From Dryomyza anilis (taxonomy: Eukaryota; Arthropoda; Insecta; Diptera; Dryomyzidae), in the NCBI GenBank assembly GCA_951804985.1, contig OX638133.1:56376028-56440027 (forward strand): a DNA stretch of 64,000 bases. Reading direction: 5' to 3'. Within the stretch, counting starts at the first letter, position 1. Every line of letters begins with the position of its first letter. The notes below the pieces were generated by a model. That model was not told the origin of the DNA and made no database searches. It saw only the letters and a program-made list of their open reading frames with translations. Below, piece by piece: positions 46,136 through 57,522 of this stretch. Made by a program: the position numbers and the translations under genes.

Positions 46136-47837
46136 TAAATCACATTGATACTCCTGACTATCAATAGAAATCGACGTAGCTATCTTTGTTGCATATATTA
46201 ATTTTGCCTTTAATCTTCAAAACTACAACTTTTTTAATTAACGATTTGCTGCTTCCCGAATCAATAAGCGCTTTGTACTGTTCACCATTTATTAAAATAT
46301 TTTTAATCATATTATTGTTCTTTATTGTCTACAACTGTATTCACTGGCACGGAATTTTGCGGACATGATCTTACATCATGCGCAATTCTTAGCAATGTGT
46401 CCACGCGCACGACAATTAAAACATATTGGCCCAGGCCTTGTCACAGATTTATTGTTAAATTCGTTTGATTTTTCTTTATTGTCACTATAATTGTATCTTT
46501 GTCCACACATTTGCGGCACCGGCGCAACAGTGTTGGAAGCTTTCTTTACGTTACACTATTTAATGTTTTTAACAAATCAGAACATTTCACAAAATTGGAC
46601 ACTGACAGCGCTTTCCGCAGACCGTCGTCAGTTAAACCATTTATAATGTATCGACAAATTGCATTGTCATCTAAATGTCCTCGGCGACCCATTGCGAGCA
46701 TTTTATAATAAAATTCGATCACTGTCTCACTTTTCAGTATATGTGTCTGCATCAGATGCATGTGGACGTCAGCATTATTTAGCACGCATGGAAAATCTGT
46801 TAAAAACGCAGAAACAAATTCTGACCATTGATGGAAAACATTTTGTACATCTACCCATAATTTAGCAGCACCACTGAGTTTACTTTAAACTGAAAACAGA
46901 ACCAAAGTTTCGTTCCAACGATAAACACTTTTTTATTGTTCGATTCTGTTTATAAATTGCATTGAATTTATGTCACCAGCACACGGATTAAACTCCGGCA
47001 ACATTTGGATAATATCGCGCACATTTGTCTGTTGATTACTAAACACATTATTCGACGCGAATGAATTTGTTGAACCAAATTGATTGTTTGTGTTTTGTAT
47101 TTGACCATTGCTGTTACCAACGACACACGAAGGAACTGACAAATACTCGTTACTATTTTGCGCAAAACGGACAGCAGAAGAAACAATCGGCGAGTAGGTC
47201 GTCCTCGCTGCTTCTCTCTGTATGTGCAGAGCCGTCGACGCAGTCGGCGTCACTTGCGCATACACATTCATACGCACCGCTACATTCGACGCATGTAAAT
47301 TCGTTGTTTGCAAACTCGACGCACGAAAATTCGGCGAGTACGACTGTCTCGTTTCTCGAAACGTCGATTCGTTTGCTGTCGGCATATATGCGTTCGTACA
47401 TACAGCCACACTCGGCGTCATCAAATTATGCGAATCACCATGAATTGTCATGCGCGCTGCTTTCAAATTTGATACTGTGCACGACTGTACTTGCTCGATT
47501 GGACTTTTTTGCGAGACACACTCTGCGCTCCTGGCGTCGGCGAACTGCTTACGTGTTGTAGTTGCTGAGTGAGCATCTCCATAACACTTCGAAGACCGCT
47601 CAGCTCATCCTGCAATATCTTCACCGCATCCTCTCTGTTCACTACCATAGCTTCGTCCTGTAGAATCTCATCGTCATCAGTCATCAATCCTGCTGAATCC
47701 GCAACAACTTTTTGCACATCTTCTTCCTGGAATTCTTGCAAACATGTAATCAATTCATGTTTGTTCCCAGTTGTCTTCGCACCCAATTGTCGAAGAATTT
47801 TCTTGAAATTCGAGTTCTTGAAATTTGTGAAATCCAT
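46136..47837 (-). pseudogene. gag of element A, copy 6 (broken)
   Basis: Longest uninterrupted Gag start of all copies: 47837-47463 is open through the SAP-like motif and the acidic stretch (MTDDDEILQDE). A one-base loss near 47511 (shared with copy 5) then shifts it. The correct frame resumes at 47466-46933, followed by a stop from a one-base change near 46932. The shared TAA at about 46885 and small deletions in the linker (near 46551) and zinc-knuckle region follow; the second knuckle is lost near 46382. Confidence 0.85.
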
Positions 47838-47859
47838 ATTAATCCCACTTCTGATTATT

Positions 47860-48063
47860 TGTCAAGATTTATTTTAAGGTTCAATGGATTTTATTAATAA
47901 CTTTAATTATGCGACTTGTGTCGCTGTTGCTTAAACATGAAGTGACTGTCGTGCTCAGTCAAAGCTTGCACTCCAGCATAAGAATAAAGCATAAAAGAGA
48001 ATACAATAAGGCATTGCCAGAACAAAGTTTCATATTTTAAATAATACTAAAATGCATGTGACA
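47860..48063 (-). repeat. 5' LTR of element A, copy 6
   Basis: 204 bp, matching the copy 5 LTR at 42861-43064. Confidence 0.9.
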
Positions 48064-48067
48064 ATAG

Positions 48068-49837
48068 TGCAAAAAAGTGTCAACTTAAATATTTCATTTT
48101 AAGATAAAAATGAAAATAAAATTTCCTGGGATTGAAATTATCAGTACGCAATTGAAAATATTTCTTTTCAGAGTTTACTTTGATGGCAGCGCAGGCAAAC
48201 TTGGCGAACAAGTCTCAAGCCGTTGTACAATTTTACCTTCGACGGATTTATAAACACGATGGCGATGTATAACCAGGATACTGTTTTAGAATAAATAAAA
48301 ATACATTTGATTCATTTTATTTTAATTCAATAAAAATTACTCCGCGAATTCTAATGGAGTAACTTTTTCAAATATTCCACAACTATTCTCCTCTTTGTAA
48401 TATGTTTAATTGATGATTGCTATAAATAATCATAAAATTTAAAGATGTTTCCAGCAATATTTATCGTATTTGGCAGATGTTTGTCTCACAGCCGATCTAA
48501 GTAATTTGTAAATAACTTGATATTTAGGGCTTATTTCTGGGAACCACCTTTGTTTTCTTAGTGTACAAGTACAAGTGACAGCATCTATGAATGCACAATT
48601 GCACCAGCAGACGCTAAACAAGACGATCGATCCAGGCTCGCTTTATATTTGGTACAATTACAGTTGATCTCAGTACAGCACATAGCGTAGGCAAGGAATT
48701 CACGGAGGCTTTTTTTAAAAAAACATTCAAAATTCTGTTTGATAATCGAAACACTGATTTTTATTTGTGGTTTTTTCACATTAGTTTCAGAAATTATATA
48801 CTGCACTATATTATACTCTGTTACGATTAGTACTTTTTATAACACAATTTATATATTTATTTAATTTGCAAATAACAAAATTATTACCGACGCGAACACG
48901 TTTTCTCAACGAACAACAAAAGACACGTACGCAGAAAATGCCGATCAACGAGTGTCAACTTTATATACAAGAATTCATTTTTTGTTTCTTTTCGAACATC
49001 AGTATGTTTAAAATTACCCTATACATACTTTAAATGACGAAAAAAGAGACGTAGGTAGAAAATTCTGCTCAACGAGTGATAACATCCTATACAAGAAGAA
49101 TGTTGGAAGAATACATTTATTCAAATCCAATTCTTTTTTTGTTTTTTTTTTTAAACATCAATATGTTCAAACGATGGCAAAAGATGGCGTAGGTAGAAAA
49201 TGCTGCACAACGTTGCCAACTTCGTCAGTCGATAACTTATCGAATTAAGACGAGCGTTGCGAACATACGTTGTATTTAGATTTGATTTAATGTATTGAGG
49301 AATCAATAAGTATCAAGTTATACTTCTTATTAATAAAAAGGTACATTTTTAAAAGATTATATAAAAAAGTGATTTTGGTTCGAACATTTTTTCATTTCAT
49401 TTTTATTTTATAGAAGAAAAATGTTTGTTGGAAAAGTTGGCAGTGATAATTTAGTCTATTCGATCCTTAAAGTTTACATCGACGAAAATTTTATACTTGT
49501 TAACCTTACACAGAAAAAAGTATCGTTCGTCATATTGACAAACGACGTACATCAAACTGTTTTCGTAATATTGATGAACAAGTTACTCAATATAACGAAC
49601 ACGCATACATGTTTTGATGTAGTCGATTATCAAAATTACGTATCGTGATCTTCAATCTCACGCTCTCATGAATACACAGGTTATACACTAACACATATTA
49701 GCATTGTGTAATGGCGGAAAACAAACAAACCGTGGTGCCGCTAATAATTTAGTAAAGTGAAAAATAAATGCAAAGCCATAAAAAGTAAATAAAATGCGTT
49801 GTTTTATTTGCAAAAAATTATATAAAGCGATAAATAT
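48068..49837. repeat. Inverted flank module, second copy
   Basis: Duplicate of 43069-44804. Its end at GCGATAAATAT (49827-49837) marks where the tandem duplication stops. It keeps about 35 bp near 48935 that the first copy lost, and lacks about 13 bp near 48480. No gene apart from the small open frame at 49421-49648. Confidence 0.85.
49421..49648 (+). CDS. Small open frame of unknown function, 75 aa, copy 2
   Basis: Same 75-residue frame as 44388-44615, ATG at 49421. Function unknown and probably not a gene. Confidence 0.2.
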   Translation: MFVGKVGSDNLVYSILKVYIDENFILVNLTQKKVSFVILTNDVHQTVFVILMNKLLNITNTHTCFDVVDYQNYVS

Positions 49838-50272
49838 ACTAAATATACATAATGTAATTTAATTTAAATATGTTGAATTAAATGGAATTATTATTTTATT
49901 ATATTTAAATAAATAAACAACAACAAGTGAACAAAAAATGTAATTCCCAAATACATAGTCAAATTCAATTCAATACTATGTGGATTAATATGACTATAAA
50001 TTTGGTTGAAGGGTTTTTCATTAATTACTCTTTTAATAAAAACATTGTCAATACCACGTACGTTGAACATCAATTGATTAAAGAAGGTTGATAAACGCAT
50101 TCGTAATATTAACGTACACCATACTTCAAAATCTGTCAATGTGTTAGTAAATCTCGATTGATTAACGCAATACGTAATATTGACGAATGCGATCATCGGT
50201 TGACATTTGATTAATTTGTTTGTCGTATTGATGTACAAATTCGTTGTATTTACGTCACTATTTGGTTCTGTG
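49838..50272. other. AT-rich DNA with degenerate CGTAATATTGACG-type motifs
   Basis: No gene. Between 50040 and 50275 there are repeated motifs such as CGTAATATTAACG, CGTAATATTGACG and CGTATTGATGTACAA. Similar motifs occur in the opposite orientation at 49500-49590, where ACACAGAA also appears. The right end reads TTCTGTGT, its complement. This may be a decayed TIR element spanning about 49507-50275; no target duplication is visible. Confidence 0.45.
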
Positions 50273-50275
50273 TAA

Positions 50276-50659
50276 TGCCCGATTTACATTGGCTGCATTC
50301 AGCGACCTCAGCAGTTGCTGAGCTGTTGAGTAATTTTCGCTTGAATGACTGCCACTCTCAACTTGTTTAGTGAGCGGTCGCCATATTTTCCAGCATAAAA
50401 TTTTTACGCTACATTTGCGCTGCCTTTGTTATCGATGACATTTTAACTCAAATATTTATAAACAAAAATGAAATTTAGATTGAAAAATATGTTTTCAATC
50501 AATTAAAGAGTTATATGTAACTTTAATAAAATATTAATAATAAATTAATTTGTGAATTGACAGCTGAGATATCTGTACATTCAGTACCAGTGAGCGATTA
50601 GTTACTGAGCAGTTTCGCAACTGCTGAGGTCGCTGAATGCAACCAATGTAAATTGGGCA
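50276..50659. mobile_element. PIF/Harbinger-like MITE with TAA target duplication
   Basis: 384 bp. Left end TGCCCGATTTACATTGG, right end its complement with one mismatch (TGCCCAATTTACATTGG). The inverted match then runs on through GCATTCAGCGACCTCAGCAG, so the ends are more than 40 bp. Flanked by TAA at 50273-50275 and 50660-50662. A 3-bp TWA duplication and long inverted ends fit PIF/Harbinger. No transposase. Confidence 0.82.
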
Positions 50660-50752
50660 TAAGCCGCGCCGCCGCCGCCGAGCCGACACGACTCTGATGT
50701 CTGGAACTGGAAATCTGATGTGAGTATTTCTTTTGTTAAAAAGTGTGTATTT

Positions 50753-50795
<43 letters not shown>

Positions 50796-51740
50796 TTAGC
50801 AATTGTAAATTCTTTAAATGCATGTTATTAGTTTTAATGTGATTTTATTCGTGGTGTAGATCCCACTATGTTGTGTATGGACTTACATTTTTTTTTTCAT
50901 AGGATGGATGCATTCGAACACCTAGTTTCAGGAAATGACGGGAAGTGTATATAATATAAAAATTGTATACTTTGTGATTTTTTTATTCATTACAGGTATG
51001 CTGCTGAATGGTATTCCGACTTCGTTGCTGCATGTTGTGTTTTAGGGTAGCTACAGCTGAAGGTGTTTAAACTTCGTTGTTGCATGTTGGCTGCAGCATC
51101 AAGCAACATAGCTACAGTTCCACATCTATTCCATCTCACCGCAGGTATTACATTTATCATTCGGTTTGTTAGTCGTCGCAGCGAACCAACCGACTTTGTT
51201 TATAGATCTGCATTGATCCTTTTTGCATTCGATGTCATCTGAGATGGAAACAATAGGGTTTAAGTTGGAAGCGAACCGAAACGACCTATCGTTATTTTGG
51301 TAATTATAGATATTGAGTTGATAAGGATCAATAGTATGTGGTTTCTGTATTTTTGTCGATCAAGGTTGTCGACTAAAATTGTCGATTTGACGTCATAATC
51401 ATTTCATCTCGAATAATTTTATTTACATTTAAACGATTCTGACTTATCACAGAAATCGACAATTTTAGATGTTTTTTTGTGTTGCTGGGCGTTATGATGT
51501 TGCTGATGCGTGCCGATGATGCTGCTACATTTATGTTGCACGTGAGCTGCAGTTGTTATACGCTGCTAATTCGCTGTCGGTCGTGCACGCCGCTGTTTCA
51601 GGTGCCGCGGATCCTGCTATTAATGTGTTAATGTAGCGCATATGTAGGGCGTGTGTTGTGATGTGTGATGGCACATTAGCTGTACCGCTGCGGCTGAATT
51701 GAAGATGTGGCTGCCATCCGTTCCATGTACGAGGTATTAT
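50660..51740. other. Gene-free stretch, probably the 3' end region of gypsy element B
   Basis: Holds a GC-rich motif (50662-50700), a TTTA microsatellite and, from about 51000, sequence rich in GTTGCTG/GATGCTG triplets that resembles 56416-56730. The latter is the continuation of element B past the inserted fold-back element, so this stretch is probably the 3' untranslated or LTR part of element B on the minus strand. LTR boundaries could not be found. Confidence 0.45.
50751..50797 (+). repeat. (TTTA)n microsatellite
   Basis: About eleven uninterrupted TTTA repeats. Confidence 0.95.
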
Positions 51741-52139
51741 CAGAGATCAAAAAAAAACACTAACGTACTGTACCTTACTGTACTGTTCTTTGATACGAAC
51801 ACTACGAAAACACTAACGCTACCTTCCTTCTTAGCGTTTGTGTTTGCGAACACTAACTAATACACTACGAATATAACGCAACGAAAACAGAACAGTATAC
51901 AACATTGCTTAGTGTACCAGGAACACAAACTCTATCTCGAAGTAAGTGTTGTGTATTTTTAGCGTTAATTTAGTGTTCTTTTAGAATTGTTTTAGTGATT
52001 TTTTAGGATTTTTTTTAATGTGTTTTTTTAGTGTTTTTTTTAGTGTTTTTTTTAGTTTTTTTTTGTGTTATTTTAAAATTTTTTTAAATTATTAAAAAAA
52101 GAAAGGATTTCTGTACCAGAGGTTTTGTAGCGCCTTCAC

Positions 52140-52660
52140 CAAGTGATCGAAGTGGATTAGGCCCCGCCCTCTTAAAGTGGGCGGAAATCGCTTTTTTGTA
52201 CCAACTTTTTTTTTATCACTGAAATCAATAGAGGAGGTCGAGAAATGGATGTAGCCACCCAGAGGGGTAGGCCACGCCCGCTCAAAGTGGGCGGAAATCG
52301 CCTTTTTATACCAACTTTTTTTTTTATCGCGGAAATCGTTAGAGGAGGTCGAGAAATTAATGTAGTCACCCAGAGGGGTAAGCCACGCCCACTCCAAGTG
52401 GGCTGAAATCGCCTTTTTGTACCAACTTTTTTTATTGCGGAATTCGATATAGGAGGTCGAGAAATAGATGTAGCCACCCAGAGTGGTAAGTCCCGCCTAC
52501 TCCAAGTGGGCGTAAATTGCCTTTCTGTACCAACTTTTTTTTATTGTGGAATTCGATGGAGGAGGTCGAGAAATGGATGTAACCACCGAGAGGGGTAGGC
52601 CACGCCCACTCCAAATGGGCGGAAATCGACTTTTTGGACCAACTTTTTTTTTATTTTATC
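52140..52660 (-). repeat. ~110-bp subrepeats, left arm (5 units)
   Basis: Units recognised by GTGGGCGGAAATCGC-type cores at about 52177, 52286, 52398, 52506 and 52613. Each contains GGAGGTCGAGAAATGGATGT and a T-run after GTACCAAC. The short open frames across this array (many reading ISRPPL or GRGLP) are repeat translation, not genes. Confidence 0.9.
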
Positions 52661-52854
52661 TGTTTGTATTTCTAATATATTGTGTAAATTTTAAATATAA
52701 AAAAATGTCAATCAGCCCAAGCGAGTTTCGCGATGAACGGAAGGTCGTCGGATTGTTTTTCTTCCAACGGAAAATAAAAGTTAATCAAGTTTTACGATGA
52801 ACTGGAAACATTTATAAAACAACGTAACATTTTTTTATTTCATAACTAGTGGGA

Positions 52855-53285
52855 CATCTATCGAATTTTGCAATAAAAAAAGTTGGTACAAAAAGGCGAT
52901 TTCTGCCCACTCTGAGTGGGCGTGGCCTACCCCTCTCGGTAGCTACATCCATTCCTCGACCTCCTCTATCGAATTCTGCAATAAAAAAAGTTGGTACAAA
53001 AAGGCGATTTCCGCCCACTCGGAGGGCCTACTCTCTCGGTGGCCACATCCATTCCTCGACCTCCTCTATCGAATTCGGCAATAAAAAAAAAGTTGTTACA
53101 AAAAGGCGATTTCCGCCCACTTGGAGTGGGTGTGGCCTACACCCTTTGGGTGGCTACATCCATTTCTCGACCTCCTCTATCGATTTCAGCGATAAAAAAA
53201 AGTTGGTAGAAAAAAGCGATTTCCGCCCACTTTAAGAGGGCGGTGCCTAATCCACTTCGATCACTTGGTGGAGGCGCCACAAAAC
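52855..53285 (+). repeat. ~110-bp subrepeats, right arm (4 units, first set)
   Basis: Inverted relative to 52140-52660, with GCGATTTCCGCCCAC-type cores at about 52896, 53004, 53106 and 53216. Followed by CCACTTCGATCACTTGG, the complement of 52141-52157, which confirms the palindromic layout. Confidence 0.9.
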
Positions 53286-53506
53286 CTCTGGTACAGAAAC
53301 CCTTCCTTTTTTCATAAATTTTAAAATAACACAAAAAAACAATTTAAAAATTCTAGAAAAACACTGAAAAAAAACTTTAAAAAACACAAAAAACACTAAA
53401 AAAACCACAAAAAAAAACTCTAAAAGAACTCTAAAAAGAACACTAAAATAACGCTAAAAACAACACTAGCGAACCTCGTGTATACTGTTTTTGGTTTGTG
53501 TTCTGT

Positions 53507-55333
53507 GTGATGGAGCGTGTCGCAGTCGGTGGCGAATTTTTAATAATCACCATGTCATTGACGTATGTCCTCGGTTTAACAATTCGACCTTTTACGAATT
53601 TGGGGCAGAGCTTGGCGTTTAGATTATACGCAAAATCACTTAATATGACGTTCCGCTTAAGAACTTCTTGCCCTGGTACGAATTTAATAACTCGTACTCG
53701 CTTGTTATATGGATCTGCTCCTTTTTCATAAGCTGAGTGTAGGTTTTCTTTTATTTTGGTTCTTATTAACTACTACAGGCGCAAGTTTTTCGGCAGGAGA
53801 TTTATCTCTAGCTGTCGTTTAGAGCGTTTAGTTTTGCAAGTTTGTACGTGCTGCCATGTCTTATCATATTTTGCCTAAATAATGATAAATATGGTGAAAC
53901 GCTTGTTGCTGCATGAACTGTGATTCTAAGGGCACATTCAATCTCACTTATGTGTCTATCCCAATCGCGTTGATAATTTTTCAGATAAGTTTGTATGGCA
54001 GCTAACACCGATAGGTTTACGCGTTCCAATGCATTTGCTTGCGGCACGTAGTATGCCGTCTTTAGATGTTTTATGCACTAATTTTCTGCCATTTTTTCGA
54101 ACTCTTTTCCATCAAATTGACGTCCATTGTCGGAATGTATAGTCTCTGGCACTCCAAATGTGTGAAAGATGTCACCAATTAAGAATTTTATTACATTTTC
54201 AGCTGTTGCTTTGCGACGCGGTTTTAAAAACACGAACTTGCTCATGTGATCTAGTACTATAAATATGTAGCTATTTCCACTTCGTGAGTGTGGGTAAGGT
54301 CACAGGAAATCAATGAATAATTTCTGAAATGGTCGATCAGTCACCGTTTCGGCTCCCGTGGGTGGTTTCAAAACTTTGGTGACAGATTTGTTCTGTTTAC
54401 ACGCTTCACACTTTGCAATATAATTGAGCACTTGTGTAGCCATATTTGGCCAATAGTATAGTTGTCGTAGGCGTTGAAGCGTCTTATGAATACCCCCATG
54501 AGAAGTTGTTGGTGATTCGTGAGCTTCAGCTATTAGCGCATTCGTTAATGTTGACGGGATCCACAGTTTCCACGAAAACTCATCGGTTTCTAGTGTTCGA
54601 TCGAAGAGTGTGCGTTTGTAGATGTAATCATCTATCACTTTCAAATCTGGCAAACAATCTTTGTTATCTTCTACTGTTTTCCTCATCTCACTATATTCTT
54701 CGCAATCAAACTCAGTTGTGTCGAAACCAAGGATAGGGTACTCGTCTGCAGTGAGTGTTTCGATAAACGCGCACGACAGTGTATCAGGAACAACGTTCAG
54801 CGTACCTTTTCGATGTTCGATCGTGAAATTGTACGCTTGCAATTTTAAACTCCATCGCGCCAATCTGCCGGACAGATCTTTAAGTGGTATTAGCATTAGC
54901 CACTTAAGAGATGTATGGTCGGTGATCACCGTGAACGGCATGCGCTCCATATACGGCCTGTACTTCTGTATCGCTGCTACTGCCGCTAGGCACTCTTTTT
55001 CGGTGACTGTGTAGTTCAAGTGAGCCGTGTTCAATTTTTGCGAGAAATAGCTAATTGGGCGTTCTTCACCTTGTTCATTTTGTTGAAATAGCACGGCACC
55101 TATTCCCTTGTTGGATGCGCCGCACTGAATGTAAAAGTGCTTTGTGAAATCAGCGTTGATGAGGACGGGGGCTATCGATATGACGTCTTTTAGTTTTTGG
55201 AATGTCTCAAGAGCCTCTGGTGTCATTTTGAATTTCACACCTTTCCTCAAAGTGTCGGTGATAGGTGATGATAAAGTTGAGAAGTCGATCTGACAATCCC
55301 ACAAAGCTACGAACGTCTCTCGGGGTTTTGGGT
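53507..55333 (-). pseudogene. Element B pol fragment in unit a (RNase H and integrase)
   Basis: Minus strand. RNase H with FYIQCGASNKGIGAVLFQQ and VITDHTSLKWLM, then integrase HHCC (H...HGGIHKTLQRL...CEACK), ending at TGA 54300-54302 right after LFIDFL. The DDE core continues in pieces, with the Glu region at 53808-54047 (ANALERVN) and the C-terminal part near 53767-53507. The open frame that runs from 55376 into the fold-back repeat starts at GTG, so the apparent 358-residue chimera has no ATG start of its own. Confidence 0.85.
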
Positions 55334-55624
55334 TTGCGGAATTCGATAGAGGAGGTCGAGAAATGGATGTGGCCACCGGGAGGGGTAGGCCACGCCCACT
55401 CCAAGTGGTCTGAAATCGACTTTTTGGACCAATTTTTTTTGTTTTATCTGTTTGTATTTCTAAAATATTTTGTAAATTTTAAATATAAAAAAAATGTGAA
55501 TCAGCCCAAGCGATGAACGGAAGGTCGTCGGATTGTTTTTCTTCCATCGGAAAATAAAAGTTAATCAAGTTTTCCGATGAACTGGAAACATTTATAAAAC
55601 AACGCAACATTTTTTTTATTTCAT

Positions 55625-56060
55625 AACTAGTGGGACATCTATCGAATTCTGCAATAAAAAAAGTTGGTACAAAAAGGCGATTTCCGCCCACTCGGAGTGG
55701 GCGTGGCCTACCCCTCTCGGTAGCTACATCCATTCCTCGACCTCCTCTATCGAATTCTGCAATAAAAAAAGTTGGTACAAAAAGGCGATTTCCGCCCACT
55801 CGGAGGGCCTACCCCTCTCGGTGGCCACATCCATTCCTCGACCTCCTTTATCGAATTCGGCAATAAAAAAAAAGTTGTTACAAAAAGGCGATTTCCGCCC
55901 ACTTGGAGTGGGCGTGGCCTACACCCTATGGGTGGCTACATCCATTTCTCGACCTCCTCTATCGATTTCAGCGATAAAAAAAGTTGGTAGAAAAAAGCGA
56001 TTTCCGCCCACTTTAAGAGGGCGGGGCCTAATCCACTTCGATCACTTGGTGGAGGCGCCA
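55625..56060 (+). repeat. ~110-bp subrepeats, right arm (duplicated set)
   Basis: Second copy of the 52855-53285 array, created by the tandem duplication at 55333/55334. Cores at about 55680, 55787, 55889 and 55998. Confidence 0.9.
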
Positions 56061-56415
56061 CAAAACCTCTGGTACAGAAACCCTTCCTTTTTTTATAATT
56101 TTTAAAATAACACAAAAAAAAGTATTTAAAAATTTTAAAAAAACACAAAAAAAAAACACTAAAAAACAACTAAAAAAAATCTAAAAGAACTCTAAAAAGA
56201 ACACTAAAATAACGCTAAAAACAACACTAGCGAACCTCGTGTATACTGTTTTTGGTTTGTGTTCTATGAAAAATCACTATAAATTGAAAAGGAGTACGCA
56301 TCGGAATTCATTATCGTTGTGTTTTATTTTTTCTGTTAGTGTTCGTTTTGTAGCGTTGGTGTTTGTGTTCTCTTGACGTACTGTACGTGTAGCGTACGGT
56401 TTTTTCCAATCTCGG

Positions 56416-56626
56416 GGTATTATGCTACTTTTACATGCGCAGAAGTTGTGCAGCGCATCTTTTGATTTAGGTGTGTTGCTATGATTCTGCTGGCGAGTTC
56501 ATGAGCAACTGTTGATGCACGTCGTAGCTTTTTTTGTTCTGCTATCGATGCTACCGATGCGTCAACGCTGATGTCACTCTGACGTAGCTGGGCCGCTCCA
56601 GTATTGTTGTTACTGCGCTGATGCTG
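56416..56626 (-). other. Element B sequence downstream of pol, beside the fold-back target site
   Basis: No clear open frame. GATGCTG/TGCTGC-rich composition like 51000-51740, supporting a single interrupted element B. Confidence 0.5.
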
Positions 56627-57468
56627 TTAACTCTTCGTTGTCGATGTTACTGATGTCATGAAGATGTTATTTGACGTAACTGTGCTGCAGATCCTTGCTT
56701 CATTGATGATGTGGCACAGTGTGTCTGTAGTGATGGAGCGTGTCGCAGTCGGTGGCGAATTTTTAATAATCACCATGTCATTGACGTATGTCCTCGGTTT
56801 AACAATTCGACCTTTTACGAATTTGGGACAGAGCTTGGCGTTTAGATTATACGCAAAATCACTTAATATGACGTTCCGCTTAAGAACTTCTTGCCCTGGT
56901 ACGAATTTAATAACTCGTACTCGCTTGTTATATGGATCTGCTCCTTTTTCATAAGCTGAGTGTAGGTTTTCTTTTATTTTGGTTCTTATTAACTACTACA
57001 GGCGCAAGTTTTTCGGCAGGAGATTTATCTCTAGCTGTCGTTTAGAGCGTTTAGTTTTGCAAGTTTGTACGTGCTGCCATGTCTTATCATATTTTGCCTA
57101 AATAATGATAAATATGGTGAAACGCTTGTTGCTGCATGAACTGTGCTTCTAAGGGCACATTCAATCTCACTTATGTGTCTATCCCAATCGCGTTGATCAT
57201 TTTCCAGATAAGTTTGTATGGCAGCTAACACCGATTGGTTTACGCGTTCCGATGCATTTGCTTGCGGCGCGTAGTATGCCGTCTTTAGATGTTTTATGCC
57301 ATAATTTTCTGCCATTTTTTCGAACTCCTTTCCATCAAATTGACGTCCATTGTCGGAATGTATAGTCTCTGGCACTCCAAATGTGTGAAAGATGTCACCA
57401 ATAAAGAATTTTATTACATTTTCAGCTGTTGCTTTGCGACGCGGTTTTAAAAACACGAACTTGCTCAT
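56627..57468 (-). pseudogene. Integrase core and C-terminal part, element B
   Basis: 57468-57031 carries SKFVFLKPRRKATAENVIKF, the second catalytic Asp in IHSDNGRQF and the Glu in ASERVNQSVL, so the DDE positions after the first are present. After a break the minus frame 56992-56627 continues with the C-terminal barrel (VRVIKFVPGQEVLKRN, NAKLCPKFVKGRI). The N-terminal half is at 58083-57523, separated by a TGA that unit a shares. Confidence 0.85.
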
Positions 57469-57522
57469 GTGATCTAGTACTATAAATATGTAGCTATTTC
57501 CACTTCGTGAGTGTGGGTAAGG

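Larger units (their letters stand above)
44805..48063 (-). mobile_element. Ty3/Gypsy element A, copy 6, 3'-truncated and inverted
   Basis: Tandem duplicate of the 39726-43064 part of copy 5. It begins abruptly inside RNase H at 44805 (TGTGAATTTCTTGCG), right after the end of the previous flank module, so integrase and the 3' LTR are missing. The outer duplication ATAG is at 48064-48067. Compared with copy 5 it lacks the 44-bp stretch near 41117-41160 and about 16 bp in RT, and it has TAG after VIQE. Confidence 0.9.
52545..55333. repeat. Tandem segmental duplication, unit a
   Basis: Fold-back centre and right arm plus the element B pol fragment. It ends at GGGGTTTTGGGT, after which the sequence restarts at TTGCGGAATTCGATA, equivalent to 52545. 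Compared with unit b it lacks about 462 bp (56268-56730) at the junction TTCT/GTGATGG near 53507. Confidence 0.85.
51741..56415. mobile_element. Fold-back / hAT-like element inserted in gypsy element B (contains an internal duplication)
   Basis: Ends CAGAGATCAA (51741) and the complement of CCGAGATTGG (56415), with matching A-rich and GTACTGTAC motifs just inside. Flanked by an 8-bp duplication GGTATTAT at 51733-51740 and 56416-56423, which fits hAT-type insertion. The arms carry about 110-bp subrepeats in opposite orientations around a short centre, so single strands could fold back. No transposase. A tandem duplication has placed an extra gypsy fragment (53507-55333) inside it. Without that the element would be about 1.9 kb. 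Confidence 0.75.

Noticed and set aside
52092..53334. Several 60-130 codon open frames rich in SRPPL, RGLPL and FSTSS
   Set aside because: They are translations of the ~110-bp subrepeats in several frames and on both strands. Unit length is close to a multiple of three, so frames stay open by repetition.
53498..53731. 77-codon plus-strand frame (and 56658-56954)
   Set aside because: Antisense shadow of the element B integrase C-terminal part, which reads clearly on the minus strand.
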